Source: Mesaphorura yosii (lineage: Eukaryota; Arthropoda; Collembola; Poduromorpha; Tullbergiidae). From it: a DNA stretch of 64,000 nt. Position numbers and translations under genes: made by a program. The DNA is taken from positions 124,001-188,000 of the forward strand of contig WIXG01000018.1 of assembly GCA_009869945.1 (NCBI GenBank). The letters are read 5' to 3'. Below are positions 52,424 through 64,000 of the stretch, piece after piece. The notes under the pieces were generated by a model that saw only the letters and a list, made by a program, of their open reading frames with translations, made no database searches and had not been told where the DNA came from. Each line of letters starts with the position of its first letter. Positions within the stretch are counted from its first letter, which is position 1.

Positions 52424-55400
52424 ATGCCCATCTCTGACATGGAACCAAACGACTTGGTGCAAAACAAACTCAATACGTTTTCGTGTGACGTGTGGTGGAG
52501 AGATTTTATTGAGAAATTTTACGCAATCACCGCGTTGAATACCCAAGCTCCAACGCCTCACTTGAACCTAGATGGAACAGCCTCACATTCTTTGTACTGG
52601 ACCTTGCTTGATGTTGCTGAATGCTTGAAAATCAACGGTAAGTGCTAAATGCCGACTTGACGAAAAGTTCTCAACTGAACGAATGAACGTCTCACTTTTC
52701 TCTTTGACGGATTCTTCGAAACTGAAATCAAATATACAAAGCTGTGGTTCATCCTTTTCCAGATCTGAAGAAGCGTGAAAAAGTGCTTGCGCTAATAATT
52801 GGAGATGAATTGGGAGTGCCGAACTTTTTATTCTTGCTCCAGGTGCGTACACCATAAAGAAGAAAGGAATTATTGGTGTTTAAATCATTCGTCAATATTT
52901 CTGCATTTCTTGCGTAGGAAATCGCTGCTGTGTATCCGATAAACGTGAAGGTGTCCGGCATTCTTCGAGATTGCATGAGTCAAAAGAATGGTAAGACTGA
53001 CTAATTGTTCTTAAAGGGAAAGCTAACGATTAGTTCAGGATTGGACAAGAGGAGCTGGGAGACAGTTTGCTTTCAATTATCTTGCCATATGGTCTCATGA
53101 ATGCATTTGAAATCATGAGAATCGTAAACTCTTTCGTAGCCAACATTCTTGTAAACGATGTACAACACGGCCGCTATGTAAATGCAAGGAAATCCAGTTT
53201 ATTCTCGCTAGATTGTAAGATTACTGCAGTTGACGCTCTGCCAGAAGTTTCCCACCCACTTAAATTTTGCAACCGACTTTGTTTCTTTATTCTGAGAATC
53301 TTATTTTTGCACATTATAATTGACATGCGAAAGAGATTCTGTCCAAAAAACTTCTGAAAGAAATGAGTTGTCACTCCCAAAGCCTTCACTGTTTACACAA
53401 ATTCGCGACTGTGATATAAAATCTGTGTTTCGTCGTCTCAGGTTTAGTTTCACAGTAAAGGCCGTAAATAATTGTGATGGCACTATTAATTTTCCTGTCA
53501 ACGATCTCATCAGATAAGATTGCCTGTTGATAATGAAGATTTACAACTTTATATCTTACACTTTGTACTATTGTCGCTCGTATTCATTTACAGGCAACTG
53601 GAGAACTTTGGCAGTCAGATCTCTCCTAGATAGAGAATATCTTTCTGGCTTTCTGACAGCGCTCACCGAAATATGCGTCGCGAAAAAGAAATGCACAAAG
53701 AAGCAAGCGAAAGAAACATTATCGCAAACAAACATTAACATCTTCTGGGCGTTCTCAGCTGTTGTGCATAAAGGTAAGTTTACAAATTCACAGAACTTAA
53801 ATCTGTTGCGGGGCTCATCTTCAAAGACCGCGGAGCGGAGTTAGGAGTTTAATGGTGCCCAAATTCTAGATTGAGCGTTACTTCTTTGGGCGTAGGAGTA
53901 CATCTTTCAGTTCGGAAGTTTGTCTGTAATGACGTCCGTGAATTTAGCAGTTGCCAACTTTTTACACCGCTGACGGATTGAACAAACCTAGCCCCAAAAT
54001 TTCTTTCATTAAAAGTTAAATGAAATGATTCGTAATTTGCACAATTTGCAGATTCGAAGTTTGGCTCAAAACTTTGCACTTTGGGACAGACAAAGTTTTT
54101 GCACCGATTTATTCGCGAAACCTTGTCTGGTATTTCAAACAGGCCTGAGGCGCACTACCCGTATCTCAAGATCTTACGCTTTATGTCAAAGAGTGGTAAG
54201 TCACAATATCAATTGACACTGACACTGCTAGCTCTTTTGTGACTGGCTGACTGTGCTTATCTTAGTCAACGTTTCCAAGCGATTATCTGGCGATGGCGTG
54301 TTCACGACGCTGAGAAAAGTATTTGACAAGTATAGCGGACCACCGACGACCACGAGACAGCAACTTGTACTGGACATACTAGTCATCTTGATAAAGTCCA
54401 ATCGTAAGTACCATTTGAATACATTTCCTTAATCGGAGAACCGAAAGTTAATTCTTGATTTAAATTCGGTCAGGGCTCAATTGCAAGAGATTTCTAAAAG
54501 CAGGATTGCTGTAAGTGCTCTTTACTGCCTCCCTTGGCCGTGGGAGACTGTGTCCGATAGGATGTTAATTGTGAACCTCATTCTCATTTCAGCATTTCCA
54601 TAATGCGCACATTTGGACATTGGACAATGTTGAAAGTAAGAGCACTTTCCAAAATGACCAAGGCTGTATTAAACATATACGGATATTTGGCTGGCACGAG
54701 TAAGATTTCTGTCACAACCAACTAATTTTGTCTCACTTGGCCTGCGACCGACGCGTTTATTATTTCTAAAAAGTTTACGGCCGACGAGCGCTGCTCAATA
54801 CGGACAGTTTGGTCGCAGTGCGAAAATTTGCGGAGAACTGTCCCAGTGATAAACTGCTAGGCAAGTCGGTTATCTCTCGATCTCAGATCCTTAAAGAAAT
54901 CTGTATTAGAAGAACCTTCCTGTTTCAGATGAGACAATATTTAAAGCATGTTCCGTCATTTCCCAAGCTCACGGAAAACAGAGGCTGCCCTTTAAAAGTT
55001 TGACTTGTCCACTTAAATTTGGAGTATCGACACCGCCAGACGCGCCAGCTGCCTTCGAAGCGTGTTATGGAAGTAGTTCGGAAGAAAGCGATGACGAAAA
55101 GCATGATGGAGGAGGTGATGATATCGACGATAAAGATTCAGACGTCGAGCCCGAGGACGCATTGGGCACAACCGATTGCATAGAAGTGGATAGCGATGGC
55201 AGTAACATTGACATCGAGCAGCTCCTAATAATAGAGCCAGGAAGGGATGCCAGTATTAGTTCAGTCAACAATAAAGACCAAGATGAAGCTCAACAGCCAA
55301 TTCCTCGCTTCAAAGTTGAAAAGAATCTCAAACTTGGGATTCTCTCAAGCCAAATTCATGCAGAGTCGAAAGTAGCGTCAACCGGAATCGTTTCTCAACA

Positions 55401-58400
55401 GTCAATCGATGTATTCGAGGAGGTCACCAGAGCCGTTCCGACGCCTTTATTCAAATTAATTGATTTCGAGCACTTCTTCAAAGAATTAGATGACACAAAT
55501 AATCCTGATTTCAAAGAAGCACAGCCTCCAGAACACATCTCCAAACACGAGTCACTTGTTCTGGAACTGCTCCATGGAACATTGCCCATAAATGAGTCGG
55601 TTCCTATTCCAACGTTTGAAACTAAGTATTCATGGAAAATGGACCACAAAGAATGTAAGCGCGCGTTCCTTGTGTATAACTCTGTCATTAACTCATACTC
55701 TTACCACCGATTTGGAGCAGATGCAGATTTGGAGGACATGAGAAAAAGATACTTTCTGGTCTCAAAAAAACTGCATAGCATCATTCCATTTGTCAAGATC
55801 GCATTTCCAGACCTGAGTTTCGCATACCATCGGAAAGTCGTGGAACATGTGGTCCAATCTGCTGACCGATACACATTAAGGTACCAGTCCGACATAGCTG
55901 TTCCATGCATACGGTAATGTTGTGTACAAATAATCATTATACCTAACCTCTGTCTTGTAGAAGCAAGGTCATTGCAATAATGGGTCGCGCGGCAGGCTCT
56001 ATCACATTCAAACCAAAAGTCATCTATGATTTTGACGCGCTAATTTCGTTCAGCGACAATGGAGGAGAAGGCCAACCTGACACCAAGCGAAGAGGTCCAT
56101 TGAAGCGAGAAAAGGCGTCTGACATGAAGGCTTCTAAAAGGAATAGGCTTGCAAACAGTGATGAACAAGATGTGGGCAAGCTGGACCCGAAAATAGACCA
56201 TTTACAATTTGAGTCCAGATTTGAAAGTGGCAATTTGCGGAAGGTGATTCAGGTAAAGTCATAGTGCATGTGTCGTTTACTTTACGTGAGTCATTAGCAA
56301 TACTCAGGCAGTTTTCTCAAGCAGATTGGTGACAAGGAATATGATTTGTATCTGATGTCGGATGTAAACTCAGGATCCAACACTCAATGGTTCTACTTCC
56401 AAGTTAGCAACATTGTGGAGAATATTCCGTATACATTTAACATTGTCAATTGCGTCAAGCCAAACAGTCAGTTCAATTACGGTACGAGGAGTTCGCTCTA
56501 ACTCTCCGAGCTTCCTGTAATCAAATGTCCGTCTACCGTATAATCTTTTACCGTGTTAGGAATGCAGCCAGTTGTGTTCTCAGTTGCTGAAGGTAAAACT
56601 TGCTGATGGTTTATTGTGGTTTACAGTCATAAAATAATGCCCTTTTTTCTTTAAGCACTGGATGGTAAACCTGGTTGGGTGCGTTCAGGAGTCAACGTTT
56701 GCTATCATAAAAACGGTTTCCATCAAAATTCCAGAAAGAAGACATTCTACACGGCCTCATTCAGTTTAGTATTTCATAAACGAGGAGACATCTGCTACAT
56801 TGCGTATCATTATCCTTATCCGTACACCCGTTTACTGGTAAAATACTCGAAGTTAACGTGTCTGAGTCTGAAATTGCAAACTAACAATGAAAGGTTTCAC
56901 CAGGTTGAATTGTGGAAACTTCTGAAGCAAGCAAAAGAAAAAGGAAACGTTTGCGCTCGATACGATGTGCTATGCGAGTCTTTGAATAAAAACGAAGTTC
57001 CACTTCTCACTGTCACTGCTCCAAGCGATGCAGAATATCCAATTGAGGTAAGATTTACAAGAACGTTATGGGTGACCACCATGGATAATTTATGCTGCAC
57101 TTTTTAGTCGCGAGATATTATTGTTCTCACCGCGAGAGTCCATCCCGGTGAGCCGAATGCTTCCTGGATGATGCATGGCGTCCTGCATCAGTTGCTGCTT
57201 GGACCCAACATGACTGGCATCTTGAAACGATTCATTTTTAAGATTATTCCAATGTTGAATGTGGAAGGAGTCATTAATGGCTGGTAAAGGATGACTTTCC
57301 AGGTTTCCGTATCGTATGTTCTTAATATGAAAATTATATTAAACAGTTCACGAAACGGGCTAAGTGGAGATGACTTAAATCGTATGTGGAAAAATCCGAA
57401 TGCGATCCTACATCCGAGCATATTTAATGCTAAAGTAAGAGCCGCCGCCGCTGAATTCCATGAATATAACTAATCAAATCTCTTCTAGGGAATGATTGAG
57501 CATTGTATTCGCCTTCGAAACAAGACACCAATTCTGTACTGTGATTTTCATGGCCATTCAAGAAAGAAAAATGCATTTGTGTACGGGTGCTCACTTGCCA
57601 AATCTTGGTCTTCCGTTGACCGGAACCGAGAACAAAGGACGAGCGAGCATTTGGTATGTTCATTTTGGTTCGGTGTTTTTATATGCCTAACCGGATAATT
57701 GTTGCTGTCCTCTGAATTCTAGTCACTTCCTGAGGCTATGTCTCGAAAAACCCCAACATTCTCGACTCAATACTGCAACTATGAAATTAAGAAGGGACGC
57801 GAATCGACAGCTCGGGTTGCCTTATGGCGAGATTTTGGAATTTCTCGTTCGTACACACTTGAAGCGTCTTATTGTGGTTGTGATCGTGGATTGTACAAGG
57901 TTAGTAGTAGTAACTTTAACGTTGTGTGGATATATGAAGAATTCCAGTGTCTGAGAACAAAATGTCAATAATTCACAGGGACAAAGTATGGGAATCGGTC
58001 AGTTGATTGAATGCGGCGAAGCTTTATGTCAAGCTTGCGAGGACATTTTGTCGGAAGATTTCTCCAGTCCACCTGATGCTCCGACGCAAGGGGCACCTTC
58101 CTCAACTCCGACTCCGAAGCAGAGCCTTGTCAATTTAGTCACCCCTGAATTGGATTCGAGGTATAAATGTAAGCTTCGTACCTTCTGCGCGCTGTGAAAT
58201 AACGTTGATTGTTCGTTCAATTTTTTCTCTTCCGATGCCGCTGATTCATGACTGGTGATCAATACAATATGTTTCCTCCAACAGCTAAAAGCACCACTAG
58301 TACCAAGGCCGCTCCTAAACCAAGGAAAATGAAGACTGCTATTCGGTTGAAGCCGAAACGCGATCCTGGCGCTATCCTGAAGAGGAGGCTCAAGAGAGTC

Positions 58401-58436
58401 ACGTCGCTCCAAAACATTGTAGCCCAGGTTGTCTGA
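52424..58436 (+). CDS. AGTPBP1: Cytosolic carboxypeptidase 1 (tubulin deglutamylase)
   Basis: M14-family zinc carboxypeptidase that shortens polyglutamate side chains on tubulin and trims its C-terminal glutamates. I read 21 exons: 52424-52637, 52763-52842, 52918-52990, 53594-53773, 54052-54195, 54266-54403, 54474-54510, 54593-54699, 54774-54860, 54929-55913, 55961-56252, 56325-56481, 56560-56592, 56656-56837, 56904-57047, 57108-57283, 57347-57434, 57489-57653, 57723-57899, 57979-58168, 58285-58436; about 1266 residues (human 1226). An armadillo-like N-terminal part precedes an acidic linker in the 985-nt exon. Then come the N-domain ([15 protein letters not shown]) and catalytic elements: HPGE (zinc), [19 protein letters not shown] (zinc His) and [10 protein letters not shown] with the catalytic Glu. 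All are intact. Intron 54861-54928 begins with GC. Exon joins in the divergent N-terminal part are less certain. Confidence 0.95.
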
Positions 58437-58917
58437 ATCTGGGACTATGCCAATTCCAATGAGTCTGAATGAATGATAGTGTAATGAGACAATGCCAGAC
58501 GACTAGTCCAATATTAATATTGCTAGACTACGGGCAACTAATTAATGTGATACGAACATAAAATTGACATCTATTTTATATCAAAATAAAATAGTACTTT
58601 ATTTTATTTCCGTATTGTGGTTTCTGCATGCTTCGTCAGTGGTAAAACCCTTCAGGTTAATTGCTGTCAGTTACTAAGAATTATTAACTACGATGTGTTA
58701 AAAGAACGATGAATTTCGTGAACTAGAAAAGCGAGATATCCTGAAGTCACTAGTCATTTCGAAGAAAAAGCTATAAGAACGAAGCTCAAAAATTAGCACC
58801 AAAGGTGGATGTGTACGATTTCAAAGTGACCATGCATTATGCATGTAGGAATGCAACTTCAGTGGACAGTGGACTAGATCTATAGCATTTATAATCTCCT
58901 TAGACCCAAGTTCGGTA
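58437..58917. other. Convergent 3' spacer between AGTPBP1 and UCP
   Basis: A 481 bp spacer between two stop codons facing each other. A canonical AATAAA lies at 58585-58590 on the plus strand, 150 bp after the AGTPBP1 stop, and is the likely polyadenylation signal. Nothing else is recognised. Confidence 0.6.
58585..58590 (+). terminator. Likely polyadenylation signal of AGTPBP1
   Basis: AATAAA about 150 bases after the stop codon, in an AT-rich context that fits a 3' end. Position and consensus are the only evidence. Confidence 0.5.
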
Positions 58918-60813
58918 TCACTCTTCCCTCGGATAGCGCTGAATAACAGCTCGCTTGGCTTGTTCATAAGTGATCCACATGATAATATTCCACGATGTTA
59001 TTCTCAAAAACGATGGTAGGAAACCTACAGAAGAGTTATTTGATAGAAAAGACGACAAATATGAAAAGGCAACTCGAATCTTTCATGTATACAACTCACC
59101 TTTGTAAAACGCTGGCATCCCTTCTCTGCCAAAAGTTTGCACCGCGCAATGAATTGCCCCGCGATAGGTTCCTGGTGCCGAGTTCATGTATCTTGTTTTG
59201 ATCACGTCAACTGGACTCGCCACAAACGTCGCGACTAGACCTGAAATTCACCAGTGTCATAATTATATCGATGAGTGGTATTGTTGTCAATTCGAAAGCT
59301 TTAGACTCCACGCAACGACGTTCATGGATTACAAAATGCAGAAAATGTGAAGAGCAAATGAATGCCATGCGAGTTAGTGTGTTAATCGTGTAATGTGAAG
59401 ACTTTACGACCCATGAGGACCTTTCAGCCTTCGTAGTTAACCTTGCTCTGAGCTCCGCCGGAATGCTAAGCGAAGTCAAGAGCTACATGTGCATATAAAT
59501 ATTTCCATTGAGTTTGCTAGTGCGTCACTTACCAGCTACAACTGCCGAGCTGAAATGGCACGCAACGTTGTCGCCCATAACCTTGTGTCTTAAGAACGTA
59601 TCTTTAACCAGATCATACACGACAATCTCAGCTACATTGACAATCGCATTTCGGCCTATGTTTGGAATGGTGCCTGTGATGCAATGTAAACCTGATTTAA
59701 CATCGTGCGCCACTTTAAAATAGGAACAATTTCGGGCGCCTGACTTGCCTTTCCAAAGTCCTGCTAGTCCTTCGGTGAAGTAAATGGATCGGTATGCCTG
59801 CCAAGTGCCCGTGTATCGGGGTCCAGAAGAAGCAGAATGTTGAAGTGCTGATTTCGCTTGAGCTTGGAATCTAATCTTCACCACGTCTGTTGGTTGCGCG
59901 CACTAAAGTAAAATCAATGCTTGAATGCTAAGGTTCAGTCGCAGAAATTTTAGTGCACTTACCATTACCGCAGTTCCTCCAGTTGTTAATCCTGAAAGAC
60001 ATTATATATTGATTTGAAGGAATACTAATGAATTTTAAAGTTATCAGGTTCAGCACCTGCAAAAATTCTTGCAACAACATCTAAAGTACCACCACGATTT
60101 TGATCAGTCACTAAAAACCAGACAAGATGGGTTTAAAAATGGCCCCCTAAAATGTACGTCTTTGGTGTTTGGCTGCAAACCTCTTAATAAAGTTTGATAT
60201 CTCGCTTTCACTGGCTCGTACATCCCCAGACGAATGGACGCGAAACACATTTGTCTCTGCAAGCCAGCATTGAGTCCATTGTAAAGGCTTCGGAAACCTT
60301 CTTCTCTGGTGATAGTCGCCATTGTTCCCAAAATCCCTCGGTAATGCAACTGAGGAGCTGCAGGCGCAGGACTTTGATGGACTCCGAGGATGACATTCTG
60401 TGTTGCTGACGTGAGTGGCACAGCGGATGGAACTTTTACCTTCACCTCTCCTTGAACCTGTGTGTAAGTTTCAACATTTTCTCGTATTTGCTCGTTGGCT
60501 CTGCTTTTGCTGAATTAATAAAGCTGAGATTTTTAACCTGCAAGCGAACTTTGGCAGTGTCCAAAGGGAATGACGCGAAATCAGCAAAGCATGCCGAAGC
60601 TCCAGCCGTCAGTAACTTGACTGGCACCGGTAGCTTCTCGAATCGTGCTGACACGGTCTGGTCTGTCGGTGCCATTTTGCGTAGCGATGGAACTTGTGTG
60701 GAGCTACCTGGGCCTCGTCCACTCAGCACGGTGGCAGGGATTAGAATGAAGGAGTGGAAGGATGACGCGAGTGACGCTGACGCTGAACCGTCTTTCTGAA
60801 CCGTAATTTTCAT
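58918..60813 (-). CDS. UCP: Mitochondrial uncoupling protein (SLC25 carrier)
   Basis: Inner-membrane carrier of the UCP1-3 type. Eight exons in gene order: 60538-60813, 60181-60457, 60057-60110, 59963-59991, 59749-59902, 59533-59673, 59100-59240, 58918-59024; 392 residues from ATG 60813, or 346 from ATG 60675 (MAPTDQTV), both longer than the usual 300-320. All three carrier signatures are present: [22 protein letters not shown] and [14 protein letters not shown] hallmarks include [29 protein letters not shown] and [10 protein letters not shown]. The first matrix loop (VQGEVKV to HYRGILGT) is about 30 residues longer than usual. Exon 4 is 29 nt. Intron 59674-59748 begins with GC (donor AAAG/GCAAGT) and is also an open multiple of three, so a simple ORF reads through it. 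No carrier gene neighbours it. Confidence 0.94.
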
Positions 60814-63800
60814 TTTGGCTGATCTTCTTTTCAAATTGAGATGATTATCGAATTCGTTTCTATTTGAATAATATAAATACAGAGGGATTCTCATTAGTAC
60901 GAGAATAATATGTGAAGTGTGCAATAGTAATCGTAATAGGAGTTAAATGAATTCAGGATCTTCCTAAATGGATTTACATATAAATGAGGGAGGTAATAGC
61001 AGTTAAGATTTCCCAACCCACTACACTGGTTAGTACTGTCAAGATTGTACGAACGCTGGTCGGTGCAAAAGTTATGGGAATTGAGACCATAATCACTTCG
61101 TGCACGGGTGCGGCATTTCAGCAAAGCGTCTGCGCGTCTTATGATCTTTCATTTTCTGTGAAGGTTACATAAGAGTTTCACTGCTCAATGCAATAGAACG
61201 AGATACCAACAGCTCAACTTCGTACAGAATTTTAGATTAATGAGATCCTAAGCATGTGCCATAGAAAGTGCTCTATGACTATCTCAGAAAAGGGGCAAAG
61301 GCAAAAAGATTTGACTTCGAATAGATTCTGGACTATTCCTGACATGTGACGAACGAAATCGAAGACGAAGGCAATTCATGGCTAGAGTCTATATCGGCAA
61401 CAAGAGGTGCCTTCTCCCTTAACGTCAAGGACCTTTATTTTGAGCAGTGAAGCGAAAGCCGAAGGACTATATTGAAGGCTTTGGCTGGGCACGCCGCATG
61501 CGCATTTCGTCAGTTGCACTTGCTGTTTGTGGTTGCGCGTCCATAAACTAACAATGAATTGGCTGCAACACACGTGCCAACATCAAATGTGGTACCAATA
61601 TCAAGATTCTGATTCGGAAGGTAGGTAAACCCTACAAGCCATAGCAATAAGGTCTTTCTCGGACTAAAAATGTATGCAATGATTCCAATTTGCACTTCAC
61701 GCATTAGTTAACTCGTTGGGGGTTATGTAATATAGTGGGGCTAATTAAAATTTGCATTCGAAAAAAGAGAGTAAACAAGTCAAGGGATAAATTTTGTAGC
61801 AAGTTCCTACTTTTAGCCGAATGGCCGCTACTTACAATCCGAATTAGAGCGTAGCTCCGTTGAGAGTTGAGATCACTTTCGTATCACGCCACAATGCAGC
61901 AATTTGTTTATGATGATGAGTTGAAGCTTTGCCGTATTTGCAGGGAGCTGGTTCTGTTACTCCGTCCGATCACCAGCACCGGATTGACATCGACTCGCTG
62001 GCATGAGCACTGATTCGTTGATTGGGGATATTTTATGGCTTACGAAACAATGGACCCTGTTTGCGGTGGACTTGGTAGTACAAATTTCACTGAACCCGAA
62101 CCGACCATGTTGGCTTTTATTTTTGTCTCAACTTCCCAGCGCGTGGTAGCATACTACAAATGAATGGATAACTATTGCACCTTGTGCCTTGTCTGTTGCT
62201 TTGATCACTGCACTTTGATTCACAATTAAATCGCTGTTCAATGGTTCACTGCACTGCACCTTTTTCGTTTTTGCAAGTGTTGATTCACAGCCACGGCCGA
62301 AGTCGTTCCTTTCTTTGTCGTAATCAAATTTTTATGCTTATTATTTTGAAGAAATGTAACTCAATGAAAACTACGATCACGTCATTGCTTACTTTTTGGA
62401 AAGCTGACAATTCGTGCCTTTGTACGGTACTGGCTGTATTATCCTACTCTGGTTGAGCTCGAGCTCGAGGTTGTAATGTTGACATCGTGAAACGGTGAAG
62501 GAAAACGCGTGTGAATGTTTTGGACTTTGGAACCATCAGGACTCTGACCGCGTTCACGATGCCCAAATCCACGAATTCGTATAAGGGTTTTCAGTATAAT
62601 GAATGGTACGACGATGAGCTTTAACCGTACCGAAATCCTCACAATTTTGTACTGGTAGAAAATGTGAAGATTTATGATTCTCCAAAAAATAACATATTAT
62701 TGTTGTTATTTGGGCAAACGCATATAAACGGCGCAATAAACCACAGCTGACATTAACGGAAACATTAACAAAAAATAATACGTACATGGTAGACGAAGGT
62801 AAACAAAACAAGAAACTGCTAACTGGTTCTCGTATTCACGCCGGGTTAACAATGTGCAAGGTCAGTGAAGTGATTCAGTTCGTCATCCGATTGAGCCCAC
62901 AAGCCCACGTACATAAATGAATGCACACATAAATACAAAACATGCAAAACTGAAGTTTGGACTCAGCGGACTCCTGAACCCAAAATCCGACATTATCCAT
63001 CTGCATGCATTCAAAGTTCAGTCAGCAAATCAGGACAGAACTTTGTCCTAAATATAACATCGACGCATTAGCAATAACAAGACTTTCAGTATGAGACAGA
63101 CAGACTGCGTGTGATACTCAACATGATCAAATGCTCAGCTTAGCTTTGTGAGCAGCAGCTCACTGGTAGTCGAGATTATCTCAATCGGACGAATTTCACA
63201 TCGATCACATAAGTAAATATTTCTTGTTGCAGCAGGTGCCATTTTGATTGCATAACGAATATCTGAGATCGCTGACGTTGACAGATTGAGTTGTTGTCTC
63301 ATGTCAGTCTCACTTACTAGCTTCAATTTTCGTTGATGAACTTTAATTTGATATCTCGTTAAGATGAGATTGTTTCACGCCTGGGAATCAGAGAATTTCT
63401 ATTGCGTCAGGAACTGATCTCTGATTCAAGTGCAACACCCAAAAGGATGCGTCAACTTTACTGCAATATTGCTAGTTAATGTCCAGATTGACCTTTGGTT
63501 GGAGTTTGACTTCACTAATCAATGGTTAATCATTAAAGCGAAAAGTATCAGAGGAATAAGCCCTGTTAATGTTAATTGCATCCTCTGACGAATTTTTCAT
63601 ATCATTGCACTTGTTCCTCATCGTACTCCGTATAAATTTTTCACGTTGTCAAATTCTCGCATTTGCCGAAACTAGTTCCCTATGTTTTCGCCTGCGACCC
63701 AATGCCATCTGTAAAAGCCAACGCGTTTCATGTGTGTTCATATAATTTTTAAGCGAGCTCTTGGTTTGAACAATTTCCCGTCTATCGTACTTACAGAATT

Positions 63801-64000
63801 GACTAAACTAAACTCAGCAAGGCAGAGTTGAATATAATTAAAAGTTTGCACAGGGCTAATTGTTAACTTGAAGATAGTTTGTGTTATAAATGGAAAATCA
63901 ATCATTTTGATTCGGCGGAACGTGGAAGGCACTGCACCGTAGTAGATTGTGGGTGAAACCGATTATGTTGGAGTGAGGACACCTTTCAAATCAGGTATAA
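60814..64000. other. 3.2 kb without a recognisable gene
   Basis: Upstream of the minus-strand UCP gene and up to the right edge I see only short open frames (at most 85 codons) without motifs. A short alternating gagctcgagctcgag run lies near 62455-62470. The UCP promoter should be at the left end of this stretch. The rest could be intron or intergenic DNA of a gene beyond the edge. Confidence 0.45.

Noticed and set aside
46800-59748. Several short introns (46800-46865, 47880-47951, 56838-56903, 59674-59748) are stop-free multiples of three
   Set aside because: The number is about what chance predicts among the many 60-75 nt introns, and homologous proteins lack these residues, so they are treated as ordinary introns.

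Overview
This is nuclear DNA of a bilaterian, most likely a protostome invertebrate. The genes are animal-specific (CSPG4, CIB2, an R7-RGS anchor protein, pygopus, PTPN9, TTLL6/13, AGTPBP1). They are interrupted by spliceosomal introns, and the proteins diverge from vertebrates to the degree expected of an invertebrate. I cannot name the phylum. Exon borders were worked out by hand from splice sites, and reading frame was checked across nearly every junction.

The first half is gene-poor. The 3' part of a CSPG4/NG2 homolog (+, 13 exons, cut by the left edge) fills 1-10351 and ends in the PDZ ligand QYWV. About 11 kb without a recognisable gene follows. Then come CIB2 (+, 21382-23382), a membrane-anchored RGS7BP/RGS9BP-like gene (-, 26030-31393) and pygopus (+, 33551-34802).

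The second half is compact, with many introns of about 60-75 nt. In order: MMACHC (+, 35723-36869), PTPN9/MEG2 (-, 38051-41570), intronless DHFR (+, 42546-43094), GTPBP3 (-, 43371-45452), a TTLL6/13 tubulin polyglutamylase (+, about 46256-48968), a single-exon 2OG-Fe(II) oxygenase (-, 49056-49730), two related MITE-like elements (50595-51040 and 51448-51981), AGTPBP1/CCP1 (+, 52424-58436) and a mitochondrial uncoupling protein (-, 58918-60813). The last 3.2 kb shows nothing I can support.

Themes: a tubulin polyglutamylase and a deglutamylase lie within 4 kb of each other. CIB2 and the RGS anchor, both sensory proteins in vertebrates, are neighbours. DHFR, GTPBP3 and MMACHC touch one-carbon/cobalamin metabolism, but nothing shows a designed cluster. 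Several of these families also sit together on human 15q, which points to an ancestral linkage block. Three introns begin with GC instead of GT, each fixed by reading frame. I found no clearly new multi-gene system. The most unusual items are the MITE pair, the single-exon oxygenase, the GC-AG introns and the conserved linkage.
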